A stretch of 64,000 nt of DNA from Nitrospinae bacterium bin107. Its GTDB lineage: Bacteria > UBA8248. The notes under the pieces are model-generated. The model was not told where the DNA came from. It worked only from the letters and a program-made list of their open reading frames with translations, and made no database searches. Below, one piece after another: positions 35,019 through 42,906 of the stretch. Made by a program: the position numbers and the translations under genes. How positions within the stretch are numbered: the first letter of the stretch is position 1; the number at the start of each line of letters is the position of its first letter. The DNA lies in the NCBI GenBank assembly GCA_002238965.1, contig MPNJ01000001.1:186001-250000 (forward strand), given 5' to 3'.

Positions 35019-36262
35019 GGCGCGCCTCCCGCGCTCATCCACGACTCCCCGCGCTTCACGGCCTCGACCTGGGCGATGATGCGCTCGGCGGCTTCTTCGA
35101 GCGTCACCTCGTCTCCCAGGTACTGAAGGCCCGGACAGCCTGCGGCGATCTCCCGCGCCTCCTCCCCGCCCGCGCCCGCGAAGCGCACGATGAAGGGAAA
35201 TTTCGCGAGGTCGACCCCCGTCTCCTCCACCGCGCGAGCGATGGCGCGGACTTTGAGCTGAACGCGCGAGAAACTCGTGATGTTGCTGCCCGCAAGCGCG
35301 CCCTTCACGTTCGGCATCGCGAGGATCTCTTTGGTGATCTCGAAATACTTCTCCTCCAGCGGTCCCGGCGTGATGTCGAACGCCGTCGCGGGCTTCCCCC
35401 CCAGGCGCGCCATCGTGTCCAGCAGATACAGGCCGCCCCCGCCCCCGCTCCACATGAGGGCGATCTCCCCGTCCTCGATTTCCGTGAAGCGCGCCGTGTT
35501 GATCGGAGGAATACTGGCGTCGATCTCCGCCACCCTCGCCTCCACGGGCGTGGGCGGACGCCAGCCGCCGTCCGAATCCTCATCGAGCAGTTCTTTGAGG
35601 TCTGCGTGGCGAAACAGGGCGTCCGCGTCCAGGTCGAGCACACACGCGGCGGCGATCACTTCGTCCGTATCCGTCAGGACGAGCGGATTCACCTCCAGTA
35701 CCCGCGCCTCGGTGCGGCGAAATAGCGCGTAGCAGGCCTCGAGCGCCATGGCCGCGCGGTAGAGGCCCTCCCCGTGCACACCCATCGCGCGCAGGAAGGA
35801 GACGCACCGCTCCTCGGAGAGTCCCTCCAGGATATCGACTTCCATCCGCCTCAAGGCGTCCGGGTTTTCTTCTAAAAGCGACTCGATCTCCACGCCGCCC
35901 TCGGCGCTGAACATGACGAGCGGCCCGCGCGATGCGCTGTCGAAGGCGACCGAGAGATACCACTCCTGCGCGATCGCGACGCGCTCCTCCACCAGCAGGC
36001 GCTTCACGGGGAAATGGTGCACCACGCGGCCCAGGAGTTTCTTGGCCGCTTCTTCCGCCTCATCGGGCGTATCCGCAGCGAGGATCGCCCCCGCCTTGCC
36101 GCGTTTTCCCGCGGGCACCAGTGCCTTCACCATCACGGGGCCGCCGATGGCGCGCGCCGCCTCCGCCGCCTCTAAGGGCGTCGTCACGGAGTGTCCCTTG
36201 GGGACGCGCACGCCCGCGCTATTCAGAAGCGCTTTGGCCCTGTCCTCGAACACGCGGGGCAT
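35015..36262 (-). CDS. CoA ligase (NDP-forming) beta subunit, ATP-grasp, SucC-like
   Basis: A 415-residue ATP-grasp subunit beginning MPRVFEDRAKALLNSAGVRVPKG. ATP-grasp features include PVMVKALVPAGKRGKAGAI and VLEVNPLVLTDTDEVIAAACVL (metal Glu-x-Asn). The C-terminal CoA-ligase domain has ALMWSGGGGGLYLLDTMARLGGKPA and LAGSNITSF, where succinyl-CoA synthetases have NGAGLAMAT and the FGGI repeat. The substrate loop therefore differs from housekeeping SucC, arguing for another acid. ATG at 36262 follows GGTGAGAT. Confidence 0.86.
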   Translation of the reverse strand: MPRVFEDRAKALLNSAGVRVPKGHSVTTPLEAAEAARAIGGPVMVKALVPAGKRGKAGAILAADTPDEAEEAAKKLLGRVVHHFPVKRLLVEERVAIAQEWYLSVAFDSASRGPLVMFSAEGGVEIESLLEENPDALRRMEVDILEGLSEERCVSFLRAMGVHGEGLYRAAMALEACYALFRRTEARVLEVNPLVLTDTDEVIAAACVLDLDADALFRHADLKELLDEDSDGGWRPPTPVEARVAEIDASIPPINTARFTEIEDGEIALMWSGGGGGLYLLDTMARLGGKPATAFDITPGPLEEKYFEITKEILAMPNVKGALAGSNITSFSRVQLKVRAIARAVEETGVDLAKFPFIVRFAGAGGEEAREIAAGCPGLQYLGDEVTLEEAAERIIAQVEAVKRGESWMSAGGAP

Positions 36263-36293
36263 GACTATCTCACCGAATTCAGAAAAGGTGGGA

Positions 36294-37088
36294 TTACAGG
36301 ATAGCCACGGGACGGACGGGCGAGCCCGTGCCGCCGCGCACCTTGAGCGGCAGGCAGACGAAGAGAAACTCATGGGCGCGCGCCTGGCTCAATTCCTCGA
36401 GCACGGACACTTCGAGCAGATGGATTCCCCTGTCCACCAGCATGTGGCAGTGCACCGGCATCGTGGGGGCGGGCAGCACCTCGACCGCGAAGGTATCGCT
36501 CCCGACCATGAAGATTCCCTGATCCGAGAGCCATTTTGCGGCATCCAGGTCGATTCCGGGCACGCCGCCTTTCTGGAAATAATAATTCCGGCCCGGCCAG
36601 TTTTGCATGTGGCCCGTGCGCACCAGGACGACGTCTCCCTCTTCCACCCGGACACCTTGGGCGACTGCGGCGGCTTCGAGTTCTTCTTTCGTGATGGGCC
36701 GGCCCGCCTCTAAAACGTCTTTTTTCAAGTAAGCCGCCACGTCGATAAACACGCCGCGCCTCACCACGGGCGCTACGGTCTCGATGCCGTGGGCTTTCAT
36801 GCCTTCCGTCTTGCTCTGGTGCTCGGTGACGTCCAGGCCGCCGTGGAGCTTCATGTCCCTTGCGACGTGGCCCAGGGCGTCGATGTGCGTGCCGGTGTGG
36901 CCGGTGCAGAAAATCGCCTCAACCGCCGAGCACGCCCCGCCTGAATACATGTGGTCGCCGTGTTCCCTGATCATCGAGAACCCGAACGGGCCGTGCAGCG
37001 GCACGTGGGGCATTCCGGGAAAAAGCTCGACGCCCAGATCGAATACTCTGCTGCCGCGCGCGATGGCGCGTACGTCTTCTAAGTTCAT
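36294..37088 (-). CDS. Cyclase-family protein (kynurenine-formamidase-like metal hydrolase)
   Basis: A 264-residue cytosolic hydrolase with the family signature HTGTHIDALGH (metal His/Asp ligands) and the conserved GVFIDVAAYL, DVVLVRTGH and GSDTFAVE segments. Relatives open formylkynurenine, isatin or lactone-type bonds. First gene of the minus-strand cluster with the CoA ligase and ThDP enzyme (31-base gap to the beta subunit); it may supply their acid substrate by hydrolysis. Start: the ATG follows GAGGGAACC. Confidence 0.88.
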   Translation of the reverse strand: MNLEDVRAIARGSRVFDLGVELFPGMPHVPLHGPFGFSMIREHGDHMYSGGACSAVEAIFCTGHTGTHIDALGHVARDMKLHGGLDVTEHQSKTEGMKAHGIETVAPVVRRGVFIDVAAYLKKDVLEAGRPITKEELEAAAVAQGVRVEEGDVVLVRTGHMQNWPGRNYYFQKGGVPGIDLDAAKWLSDQGIFMVGSDTFAVEVLPAPTMPVHCHMLVDRGIHLLEVSVLEELSQARAHEFLFVCLPLKVRGGTGSPVRPVAIL

Positions 37089-37188
37089 GGTTCCCTCACT
37101 CGATAATTCAAGGGACTGCGGCCGATGGCCGGATTCGCGTTTCGGCTACTATAGCTTTGCGTCTGCCCATCGGGCAAGGTAAACAGGG

Positions 37189-37656
37189 GTGGAGATGAAC
37201 GCGAGGTTTCTTGACCCCCCGGAGCGCGAACGCATGAATTTGGCGGCCTACATTCACCCGGCTTTTCAGATCGCGACGCTCTCGCTCGGCCTGATCACGC
37301 TGGCGAACGGCCTGCGCGTGAGGCGCTCGCGCAAGTTAGGAGCCGGCCCCGAGACGGTGCGGGTCGCCCGCCTGCACATGCGGCTCGGGCGTTGGTTTAT
37401 CGCTCTTTTCTCTGTGGGCTACGCACTGGGTCTTGGCGGCATGCGCTTCGCCCTGGAAGGCCCTCTCTACGAGACGGCGCACAGCTATTTCGCCACCCTG
37501 GCGCTCGGCCTTTTCTGGACGACGGCTTATCTGGGCCGAAGGCTGAGGCGAAACCTGGGCAACGAAGATTTAAGGCAGATTCACTCCTATTGCGGGTTCC
37601 TGGCAGTGTTTATCGCCCTGTTCGTCGCCGTTCTGGGGATGCGGCTGCTCCCCTAG
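37189..37656 (+). CDS. Four-helix membrane protein (DUF4079 / b561-like)
   Basis: A 155-residue integral membrane protein with four predicted helices and several His in or near them: YIHPAFQIATL, RVARLHMRLGRWF, YETAHSYFATLAL and RQIHSYCGFLAV. Paired His in helices recall di-haem cytochrome b561-type proteins and the DUF4079 group. It lies directly upstream of two cytochrome c genes on the same strand, so a membrane electron-transfer role is inferred. GTG at 37189, ATG at 37195 and ATG at 37234 are all possible starts. Confidence 0.65.
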   Translation: MEMNARFLDPPERERMNLAAYIHPAFQIATLSLGLITLANGLRVRRSRKLGAGPETVRVARLHMRLGRWFIALFSVGYALGLGGMRFALEGPLYETAHSYFATLALGLFWTTAYLGRRLRRNLGNEDLRQIHSYCGFLAVFIALFVAVLGMRLLP

Positions 37657-37770
37657 CGCCCTCGATTCTGATAGAATCGGGAGGAAGCCGCCGCCTCACG
37701 AGGCAGAATCCATGACCCTGTTCCTCTTCCTTTCGCCGCATCGAATCCATTCCTCAGGGGAGAGAAGACC

Positions 37771-38769
37771 ATGCTGAGAAAATCGAGGTTCGTCCTCCTG
37801 GGCGTGCTCCTGAGCGTCTCGATATGGGCCGTCATTCCTGTCCATGCGGCGAACCCATCCAAGAATCCTTGCGCGTCCAAGAACCCGTGCGCAGCCCAGA
37901 ATCCCTGCGCACCGAGTAACCCCTGTGCGCCCCAAAACCCATGCGCGGCCCAGAATCCGGGCGCGGCCAATAACCCCTGCGCGGCGAAGAATGCCTGTGC
38001 CAGGACGGAGAAGAACCCGCGCATCGTCAAACCATTCACCCCCTCTGCGGGCGGCAAGGCCCCGGCGGGGAGCAAGGCGGCGGGCATCACGAATCCGCCT
38101 TATTCCTTCACCCGGAAGCGTGACGTAAGCGTGAAGGACGCCGTCGCCCGGGGCAGGAAAATCTTCCGCGGCATAGGCTGCGTCAGCTGCCACCCCAGGG
38201 GACGCACCATCCGGGGCACGGTAGTGGACGTAACGGGCGCGAGACACCCCGTTCCGGTTCCCACGCTCATCGGAGCGGCGGAGCATTTCCCGCGCCTGAG
38301 CCCTACGGACCATGTGGTGAGCGTCGGGCAGTTCAACGACTGGTGCGCCACGACGTTCATCGGCAACCCGCCCATGAACCCCAAATCTCAGGACTACAAG
38401 GACCTGGAAACTTATGTGGTTTCGCTCTCGCCCGCGCGCTACAAGCGCATGCTCGAGTGGGAGGCGAAGCGCAAGGGGTTCATGAAAACGCTGCAACCCG
38501 CCGCCGGTGGCGGTAATCCCGGCGTAAGCGATCCGGGCAAGCCGAAAATTCCTGGTGGGGATGCTCCCGTCGCCAAGAACCCTTGCGCACCCCAAAACTT
38601 GCCCGCTGCGAAGAATCCCTGCGCGGGAATAATTCCGCCTGCTTCCAGCAACCCATGCGCCGCCAAAAATCCATGTGCGAACAACCCCTGCGCGCCGAAG
38701 AACTCCTGCGCAGCGAAAAACCCGTGTGCCGCCAAGAATCCGTGCGCCAGAAATCCTTGCGCGAAGTAA
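37771..38769 (+). CDS. Exported monohaem cytochrome c flanked by NPCA hexapeptide repeat arrays
   Basis: A 332-residue exported protein with a signal peptide (1-26, ...VIPVHAA). An N-terminal array of eight hexapeptides of type KNPCAA follows (residues 30-78; seven Cys, one unit with Gly for Cys, one NACA), then a Pro/Gly/Lys linker. The cytochrome c domain has GCVSCH (haem site 137-141) and a probable distal Met202 in NPPMNP. A second array occupies 269-332, with about eleven units, nine Cys, two degenerate units (NLPA, IPPA) and two five-residue units. Sixteen array cysteines spaced mostly six residues apart could bind metal, crosslink the protein or carry haem-independent redox chemistry. 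I know no defined function for such arrays. It sits between a b561-like membrane protein and a dihaem cytochrome. Confidence 0.8.
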   Translation: MLRKSRFVLLGVLLSVSIWAVIPVHAANPSKNPCASKNPCAAQNPCAPSNPCAPQNPCAAQNPGAANNPCAAKNACARTEKNPRIVKPFTPSAGGKAPAGSKAAGITNPPYSFTRKRDVSVKDAVARGRKIFRGIGCVSCHPRGRTIRGTVVDVTGARHPVPVPTLIGAAEHFPRLSPTDHVVSVGQFNDWCATTFIGNPPMNPKSQDYKDLETYVVSLSPARYKRMLEWEAKRKGFMKTLQPAAGGGNPGVSDPGKPKIPGGDAPVAKNPCAPQNLPAAKNPCAGIIPPASSNPCAAKNPCANNPCAPKNSCAAKNPCAAKNPCARNPCAK

Positions 38770-38876
38770 TAAAATAACGGAGACTTGGCCGATATAACCG
38801 GGTGGGCATCCCGCGCGCCCGCGTTTCAGAAGCGCCTCTAACCCGTATCGACGAGACCGCTGGAAGAGAACAGAAA

Positions 38877-39677
38877 ATGAAGTTTTCGAAGAAAACCGGC
38901 TTATGGATCGTCGTGGCTTGCTCGTTGAGCCTCGCAGCGCCCGCCGCCTCCCTTGCGGCCAGGAGAATCCCGCCCAATCCCGAGACGGCGAAGCAAAATG
39001 GCGGGGACTACTGGCGGGGCAAGAAGATATACGGGGAAATCTGCTTCTCCTGCCACGGGGTCAAGGGCGACGGCAAGGGGCCAATCTGGCGGACGGTGAT
39101 GCCGAGACCCCAGGTGTTCATCAGCCCCTACATGAAGCGCATGACGGACGACTACATGTTCTCCGTCGTCAAGTTCGGCAAGATGAACGTGCTTAAAAAC
39201 CGGACGAAGGGCCACAATGTAATTAACGGCGTCCCCACCGCCATGCCCTCCTTCGGCGAGGCGCTCGAAGACGCTCAGATAAGGAAGCTCGTCAAATGGG
39301 TGCGCAGCTTCGGCAAAAGCGAACAACCGAAAGATGCGCAGAGTAGAAAAATCTTCGCCGACGCCTGCTCCCAGTGCCACGGGAAAAAGGGCCTCGGGGA
39401 CGGAACCCGCCCCGTGGAGGATCAGGACCCCGAAAAGCCGTTCATCAGCCACATCCAGCCGCCGCCGATGAACTATCACCTGAAGGAGCAGATGGCGCGC
39501 TTCGACGACGGGTTCTTGTTCTGGAATATCAAACTCGGCCGCATTGAAGTGACGGAGCTTAAGAAATACGACTTCATGAAGTCCTACGGCCACCTGCTGA
39601 ATGACAAGGATATCTGGTCGGTCGTCCGCTACGTCCGGGAAGCGTTCATCAACGGAAAGCCGCGAAAGAAAAAATAG
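38877..39677 (+). CDS. Exported dihaem cytochrome c
   Basis: A 266-residue periplasmic protein with a signal peptide (ending about residue 28, ASLAA) and two class-I cytochrome c domains. Haem sites are CFSCH (56-60) and CSQCH (164-168). The distal Met of the first is in TAMPSF (Met123); the second probably uses a Met in PPPMNYH or FMKSYG. It lies 107 bases after the NPCA-repeat cytochrome and is likely its redox partner. The start at 38877 has GGAAGAG upstream. Confidence 0.9.
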   Translation: MKFSKKTGLWIVVACSLSLAAPAASLAARRIPPNPETAKQNGGDYWRGKKIYGEICFSCHGVKGDGKGPIWRTVMPRPQVFISPYMKRMTDDYMFSVVKFGKMNVLKNRTKGHNVINGVPTAMPSFGEALEDAQIRKLVKWVRSFGKSEQPKDAQSRKIFADACSQCHGKKGLGDGTRPVEDQDPEKPFISHIQPPPMNYHLKEQMARFDDGFLFWNIKLGRIEVTELKKYDFMKSYGHLLNDKDIWSVVRYVREAFINGKPRKKK

Positions 39678-39726
39678 GGGACGCGCAGGGTTCCTCCCGA
39701 ATTTGGCCGACGCAGGGTATAACAGA

Positions 39727-40155
39727 ATGCGCTTGTGGAGTCTGCATCCCGAATATCTGGACGCCAGGGGGCTGGTCGCCCTTTGGAGAGAAGCCCTGCT
39801 CGCCCAAGCCGTTCTGTCGGGCGATACGAAGGGCTACCACCGCCATCCCCAACTCGAGCGTTTCCGCGCAGGAGGCAGGCCTGCCGCACTCATCGCCGAA
39901 TACCTGAGAGCCGTATACGCGGAATCCATAAAGCGGGGTTATCGTTTCGACTCGGAGAAAATAGGCCGCAGCCGCACTACCGCTCAGTTAGATGTAACGA
40001 GCGGCCAGCTCGACTTCGAATGGCGGCATCTGATGAACAAGCTCGAAACCCGCGCGCCGGAACTGCACGAAAAATATCTGGCGGTGGATGCTCCCCTCCC
40101 CCATCCCCTCTTCCGCGTCATCTCTGGTGAAATCGCCGACTGGGAGCGGCCGTAA
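39727..40155 (+). CDS. Pyrimidine-dimer DNA glycosylase (endonuclease V / DenV family)
   Basis: A 142-residue protein beginning MRLWSLHPEYLDARGLVALW, a highly conserved start in bacterial members annotated as Pyr_excise. HPQLERFR and the C-terminal WRHLMNKLETRAPELHEKY continue the match. T4 endonuclease V cuts at UV-induced pyrimidine dimers; bacterial members are assumed to do the same. The start at 39727 matches that N-terminus. It follows the cytochrome genes by 49 bases but need not be functionally related. Confidence 0.85.
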   Translation: MRLWSLHPEYLDARGLVALWREALLAQAVLSGDTKGYHRHPQLERFRAGGRPAALIAEYLRAVYAESIKRGYRFDSEKIGRSRTTAQLDVTSGQLDFEWRHLMNKLETRAPELHEKYLAVDAPLPHPLFRVISGEIADWERP

Positions 40156-40241
40156 GGTCCCGTTTCAGGGCGAGACGCAGGGCGTTGTTTGTGAGAAAAT
40201 ACGCGCGTTGTCCGAAATCTCCGTTTCCAGGGAGTTTCATC

Positions 40242-40580
40242 ATGCGCCTGAACGTCGAGGCATCGCGAGAAGAGATCGCCGCCTTTTGCGAACGCTGGCA
40301 AGTCACGCAACTCGCCGTATTCGGCTCGGCGTTGCGCGAAGACTTCGGGCCCGAGAGCGACGTCGACCTCCTCGTCAGCTTCGATGAGAATGCACGCCAT
40401 ACGCTCTTCGACATGGTCCGGATGGAGGAGGAACTCAAAAAGATATTCGGGCGCGATGTCGATCTCGTCAGCCGGCGCGGTATCGAGAGAAGCCGAAATC
40501 ACCTGCGCCGAAAGGCTATCCTGGAATCTGCTGAGGCGATTTATCCTCCATCCCCCGCCCAGAGTTTGACGAGGGTGTGA
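40242..40580 (+). CDS. MNT-type minimal nucleotidyltransferase (MntA-like), orphan
   Basis: A 112-residue small nucleotidyltransferase with the pol-beta signature FGSALREDFGPESDVDLLV (GS...D-x-D). A third Asp lies in GRDVDLVS. MntA antitoxins AMPylate HEPN (HepT) toxins. No HEPN gene is adjacent: the next gene is on the other strand and the tail of this one overlaps its 3' end by 40 bases. GGGAG is eight bases before ATG at 40242. It may be solitary, or pair in trans with the HEPN protein at 42487. Confidence 0.82.
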   Translation: MRLNVEASREEIAAFCERWQVTQLAVFGSALREDFGPESDVDLLVSFDENARHTLFDMVRMEEELKKIFGRDVDLVSRRGIERSRNHLRRKAILESAEAIYPPSPAQSLTRV

Positions 40581-41365
40581 AACTCCCCGTTTTCCCCGAA
40601 CCGGTCGATTCTTTCTGGCAGACTTGTCATCATCGCGCGGTCGAAGCGCTGTCCAACGCGCACGACGCCTAGAGCTTCTTCCGTCACCGCCGATACTTCG
40701 CAGACGGCGCCGCTTGCCTCTAAATCGTTTATCAGCGCCTCATACGGCGCGCCCCAAAGCGGGAAGTGGAGCGATGCGCCTAGATGATCGGCCAGTTCCC
40801 GGAATGCCTCCACGCGCCAATCGCGAATGTGCTCGAGGTGCAGGTCGCCGAAGACGAAGCGCGCTATGTGCGGAACCATGCGGGCCGCCTCGCCAATGCG
40901 GACCTCATACGCCTCTCCCGGATGGAGGGGCACGCCCAGCAGCGGGACTCCCATGTGCCCGGCTTGTCGCGCCACCAGTTCGACGTCGAGTTCCTGGTGC
41001 GCGATCTTGCGGCTCGCCGCGTCGAAGGTGGTGAGCAGAACAATTGACCTTCGGCCTTCGCGCCGCAAGGCCCGGTAGGTGAGAAAGCTGTCCTTCCCGC
41101 CGCTCCAGAAGAGCACGTCGGCGGGTTCGGTGGGAGGCTGAACGCCGCTCATCCAGGCGGGCCGGCGGACGAGGCGGGGGCGTTCCTCCACCGGGACCGC
41201 CTCGTGCGCATAGGGACAGTGGCGGCAGCCGCTTCCGCAGCAACTCCCGCGCCGCCTGAGCCCGACTTCAGTGAAGACGCGCCAGCCCGTTTCGGGGTCG
41301 ACGTAGAACTCCTCCCCATCGCGGCAGGCGCGCTCATGGAGAGTCGACCAGTTATTCTCGTTCAT
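40541..41365 (-). CDS. DUF5522-like Cys domain fused to DPH6-like ATP pyrophosphatase
   Basis: A 274-residue protein. The N-terminal ~60 residues hold a Cys/His-rich motif, CCGSGCRHCPY (about 42-52), resembling the DUF5522 group. The rest is a PP-loop ATPase, with SGGKDSFLTYRALR as the P-loop and a diphthine-ammonia-ligase-like body (VPLLGVPLHP, FVFGDLHLEHIRDW, FPLWG). In archaea and eukaryotes the DPH6 domain amidates diphthine on EF2; bacterial relatives have unknown substrates. The cobalamin-binding-like gene lies 39 bases upstream on the same strand, which suggests a link. Start ATG 41365. Confidence 0.8.
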   Translation of the reverse strand: MNENNWSTLHERACRDGEEFYVDPETGWRVFTEVGLRRRGSCCGSGCRHCPYAHEAVPVEERPRLVRRPAWMSGVQPPTEPADVLFWSGGKDSFLTYRALRREGRRSIVLLTTFDAASRKIAHQELDVELVARQAGHMGVPLLGVPLHPGEAYEVRIGEAARMVPHIARFVFGDLHLEHIRDWRVEAFRELADHLGASLHFPLWGAPYEALINDLEASGAVCEVSAVTEEALGVVRVGQRFDRAMMTSLPERIDRFGENGEFHTLVKLWAGDGG

Positions 41366-41404
41366 GATGGTTAGGATGTCCGGGAAACGGCATCTTTGCG
41401 CCTA

Positions 41405-42334
41405 TCAGGCCGCATCCGCTTCAAGACGCTCCCAGCCCGCGCCCTCGTGGCCGAAGGAGATGGCGTCGGGATGGAGAATCTCCGCCAGTATCTCGGCGGA
41501 TTCGACCAGCCTCGGCCCCGGTCGGTTGAAGAACTGATTGCCGTCCGTGACGAACACTGCTCCCCGTTGCACGGCTTCCAGGCGCATCCACTCCGGCCTT
41601 CCGGTGAGCGCTGCCAACTCGCGGCGCGAACGCGCGATGTCGAAACCACACGGCATGAGTACGACCGCCTCGGGCTTGGCCTCTTCCAGCGCCTCCCATT
41701 CGAGCCAGGCGGAGTGTTCGCCTCGGACGCCCAGGACGTCCTCACCGCCCGCGATCTCCACGAGTTCGGGCACCCAGTTGCCCGCCGCCATGAGCGGATC
41801 GTACCACTCGATGCAGGCCACTCGCGGCCTGCGGCCTATCTCACGTGCACGCCCGGCAATGGCGTCGAGCCGCTCATGCAAATCCGAAAGAAGCTCATCG
41901 CCGCTCTCGCTGACTCCCAGCGCCTTAGCAACCGAGGCGATATCTCGCCAGACGTCTTTTAGTTCATTGGGTTCGAGTGAGAGAACCTCAGGCCTGGAGC
42001 GCACCAGTTCGCGCACGGCCGCCTGAACGTCCGCCAAGCTCACGGCGCAGAGTTCGCACTGTGACTGCGTGACCACCAGATCCGGCGCCAGCTCGTCGAG
42101 CAGTGCGGTATCGACGCTGTAAACCGACACGGCATCTTGCAGCACCGCCTTCACGCGCTCGTCTATCTCGCGGCTCGTGCCGTTCGTGTCGAACTTGGGC
42201 GCGGTGCAGGGAGGCAGCGCCGTGATTCCGGCGGGATAGTCGCACTCGTGCGAGCGGCCCACGATGCGCTCGCCGCACCCCAGGGCGTGAATGATCTCCG
42301 TGCTGCTCGGCAGAAGCGATACGACGCGGTTCAA
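41405..42334 (-). CDS. Cobalamin-binding/BtuF-like protein without signal peptide
   Basis: A 309-residue periplasmic-binding-fold protein of the cobalamin/iron helical-backbone class. It has MNRVVSLLPSSTEIIHALGC at the start, VGRSHECDYP, APDLVVTQSQCELCAVS and EWYDPLMAAGNWVPELVEIAGG. There is no signal peptide, as in a common cytosolic subgroup annotated cobalamin-binding. I take a TTG start (42334): GGAGGG is seven bases upstream and the first residues then fit relatives. The longer frame from 42352 has no ribosome site. Probably co-transcribed with the DPH6-like gene. Confidence 0.82.
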   Translation of the reverse strand: MNRVVSLLPSSTEIIHALGCGERIVGRSHECDYPAGITALPPCTAPKFDTNGTSREIDERVKAVLQDAVSVYSVDTALLDELAPDLVVTQSQCELCAVSLADVQAAVRELVRSRPEVLSLEPNELKDVWRDIASVAKALGVSESGDELLSDLHERLDAIAGRAREIGRRPRVACIEWYDPLMAAGNWVPELVEIAGGEDVLGVRGEHSAWLEWEALEEAKPEAVVLMPCGFDIARSRRELAALTGRPEWMRLEAVQRGAVFVTDGNQFFNRPGPRLVESAEILAEILHPDAISFGHEGAGWERLEADAA

Positions 42335-42486
42335 GAACCCGTCCCTCCACATACGATGAAGTTCGACCAGATAAATCCTAACACACCACGGGCGCTTGCT
42401 CCGCCTTCGGTTCCTCTAAACTTCATCATAAGCCGAAAGAGAAAAAGGGGCAGGATTTTCCAAAGCCATCCAGAAACGATTCCAGT

Positions 42487-42906
42487 TCAAGACATCATCC
42501 CGTCGCGCACGCGCTTCTCCACTTCCCGCGCCACCCGCAACAATGCGGCGATGAGTTCCTCACCCACGTCCAAGACACCCTCATACTCGGCGAGGTTGCG
42601 CTTGCGGTGGGCGTTGTCTAGCACGCGCCACTGGGCCTGCGGCAAATCGACGGTGTGCTGGAGACACTGAAAAACCAGATAGCGCGAATCGGAACGGTAG
42701 CCCCGCATGCGCAATGCGGCGAGCGCCAGCGAATGGGCCGCGTTATAGGCCAGATCGAAACGACTCTCCAGGCTCAGATCTTCGCGCTCGGCATCGCTCA
42801 GACGGCGAACCCCCGAGCGGACCAGACCCTCGATTTCCTCATCGGCAGCCGGCTCGCTCTTGAGCCTGCTGATGCGCACCAGATTATCGAGTTGCGGGTG
42901 CGTCAT
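42487..42906 (-). CDS. HEPN-like protein (probable toxin partner of wHTH-MNT)
   Basis: A 139-residue all-helical protein encoded immediately after, and overlapping by 23 bases, a nucleotidyltransferase gene. The central segment SRFDLAYNAAHSLALAALRM and the C-terminal DNAHRKRNLAEYEG resemble HEPN domains, where Arg and a later polar residue form an RNase site; the classical Rx4-6H is not exact here. In such pairs the HEPN protein is an RNase toxin and the nucleotidyltransferase the antitoxin. ATG at 42906 directly follows GGAGAGGGAG. Confidence 0.7.
   Translation of the reverse strand: MTHPQLDNLVRISRLKSEPAADEEIEGLVRSGVRRLSDAEREDLSLESRFDLAYNAAHSLALAALRMRGYRSDSRYLVFQCLQHTVDLPQAQWRVLDNAHRKRNLAEYEGVLDVGEELIAALLRVAREVEKRVRDGMMS

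Noticed and set aside
37850-38000. CRISPR or satellite array from the repeating AACCCATGCGC-type units
   Set aside because: The units are in-frame codons for NPCA hexapeptides after a signal peptide, and vary at third positions.
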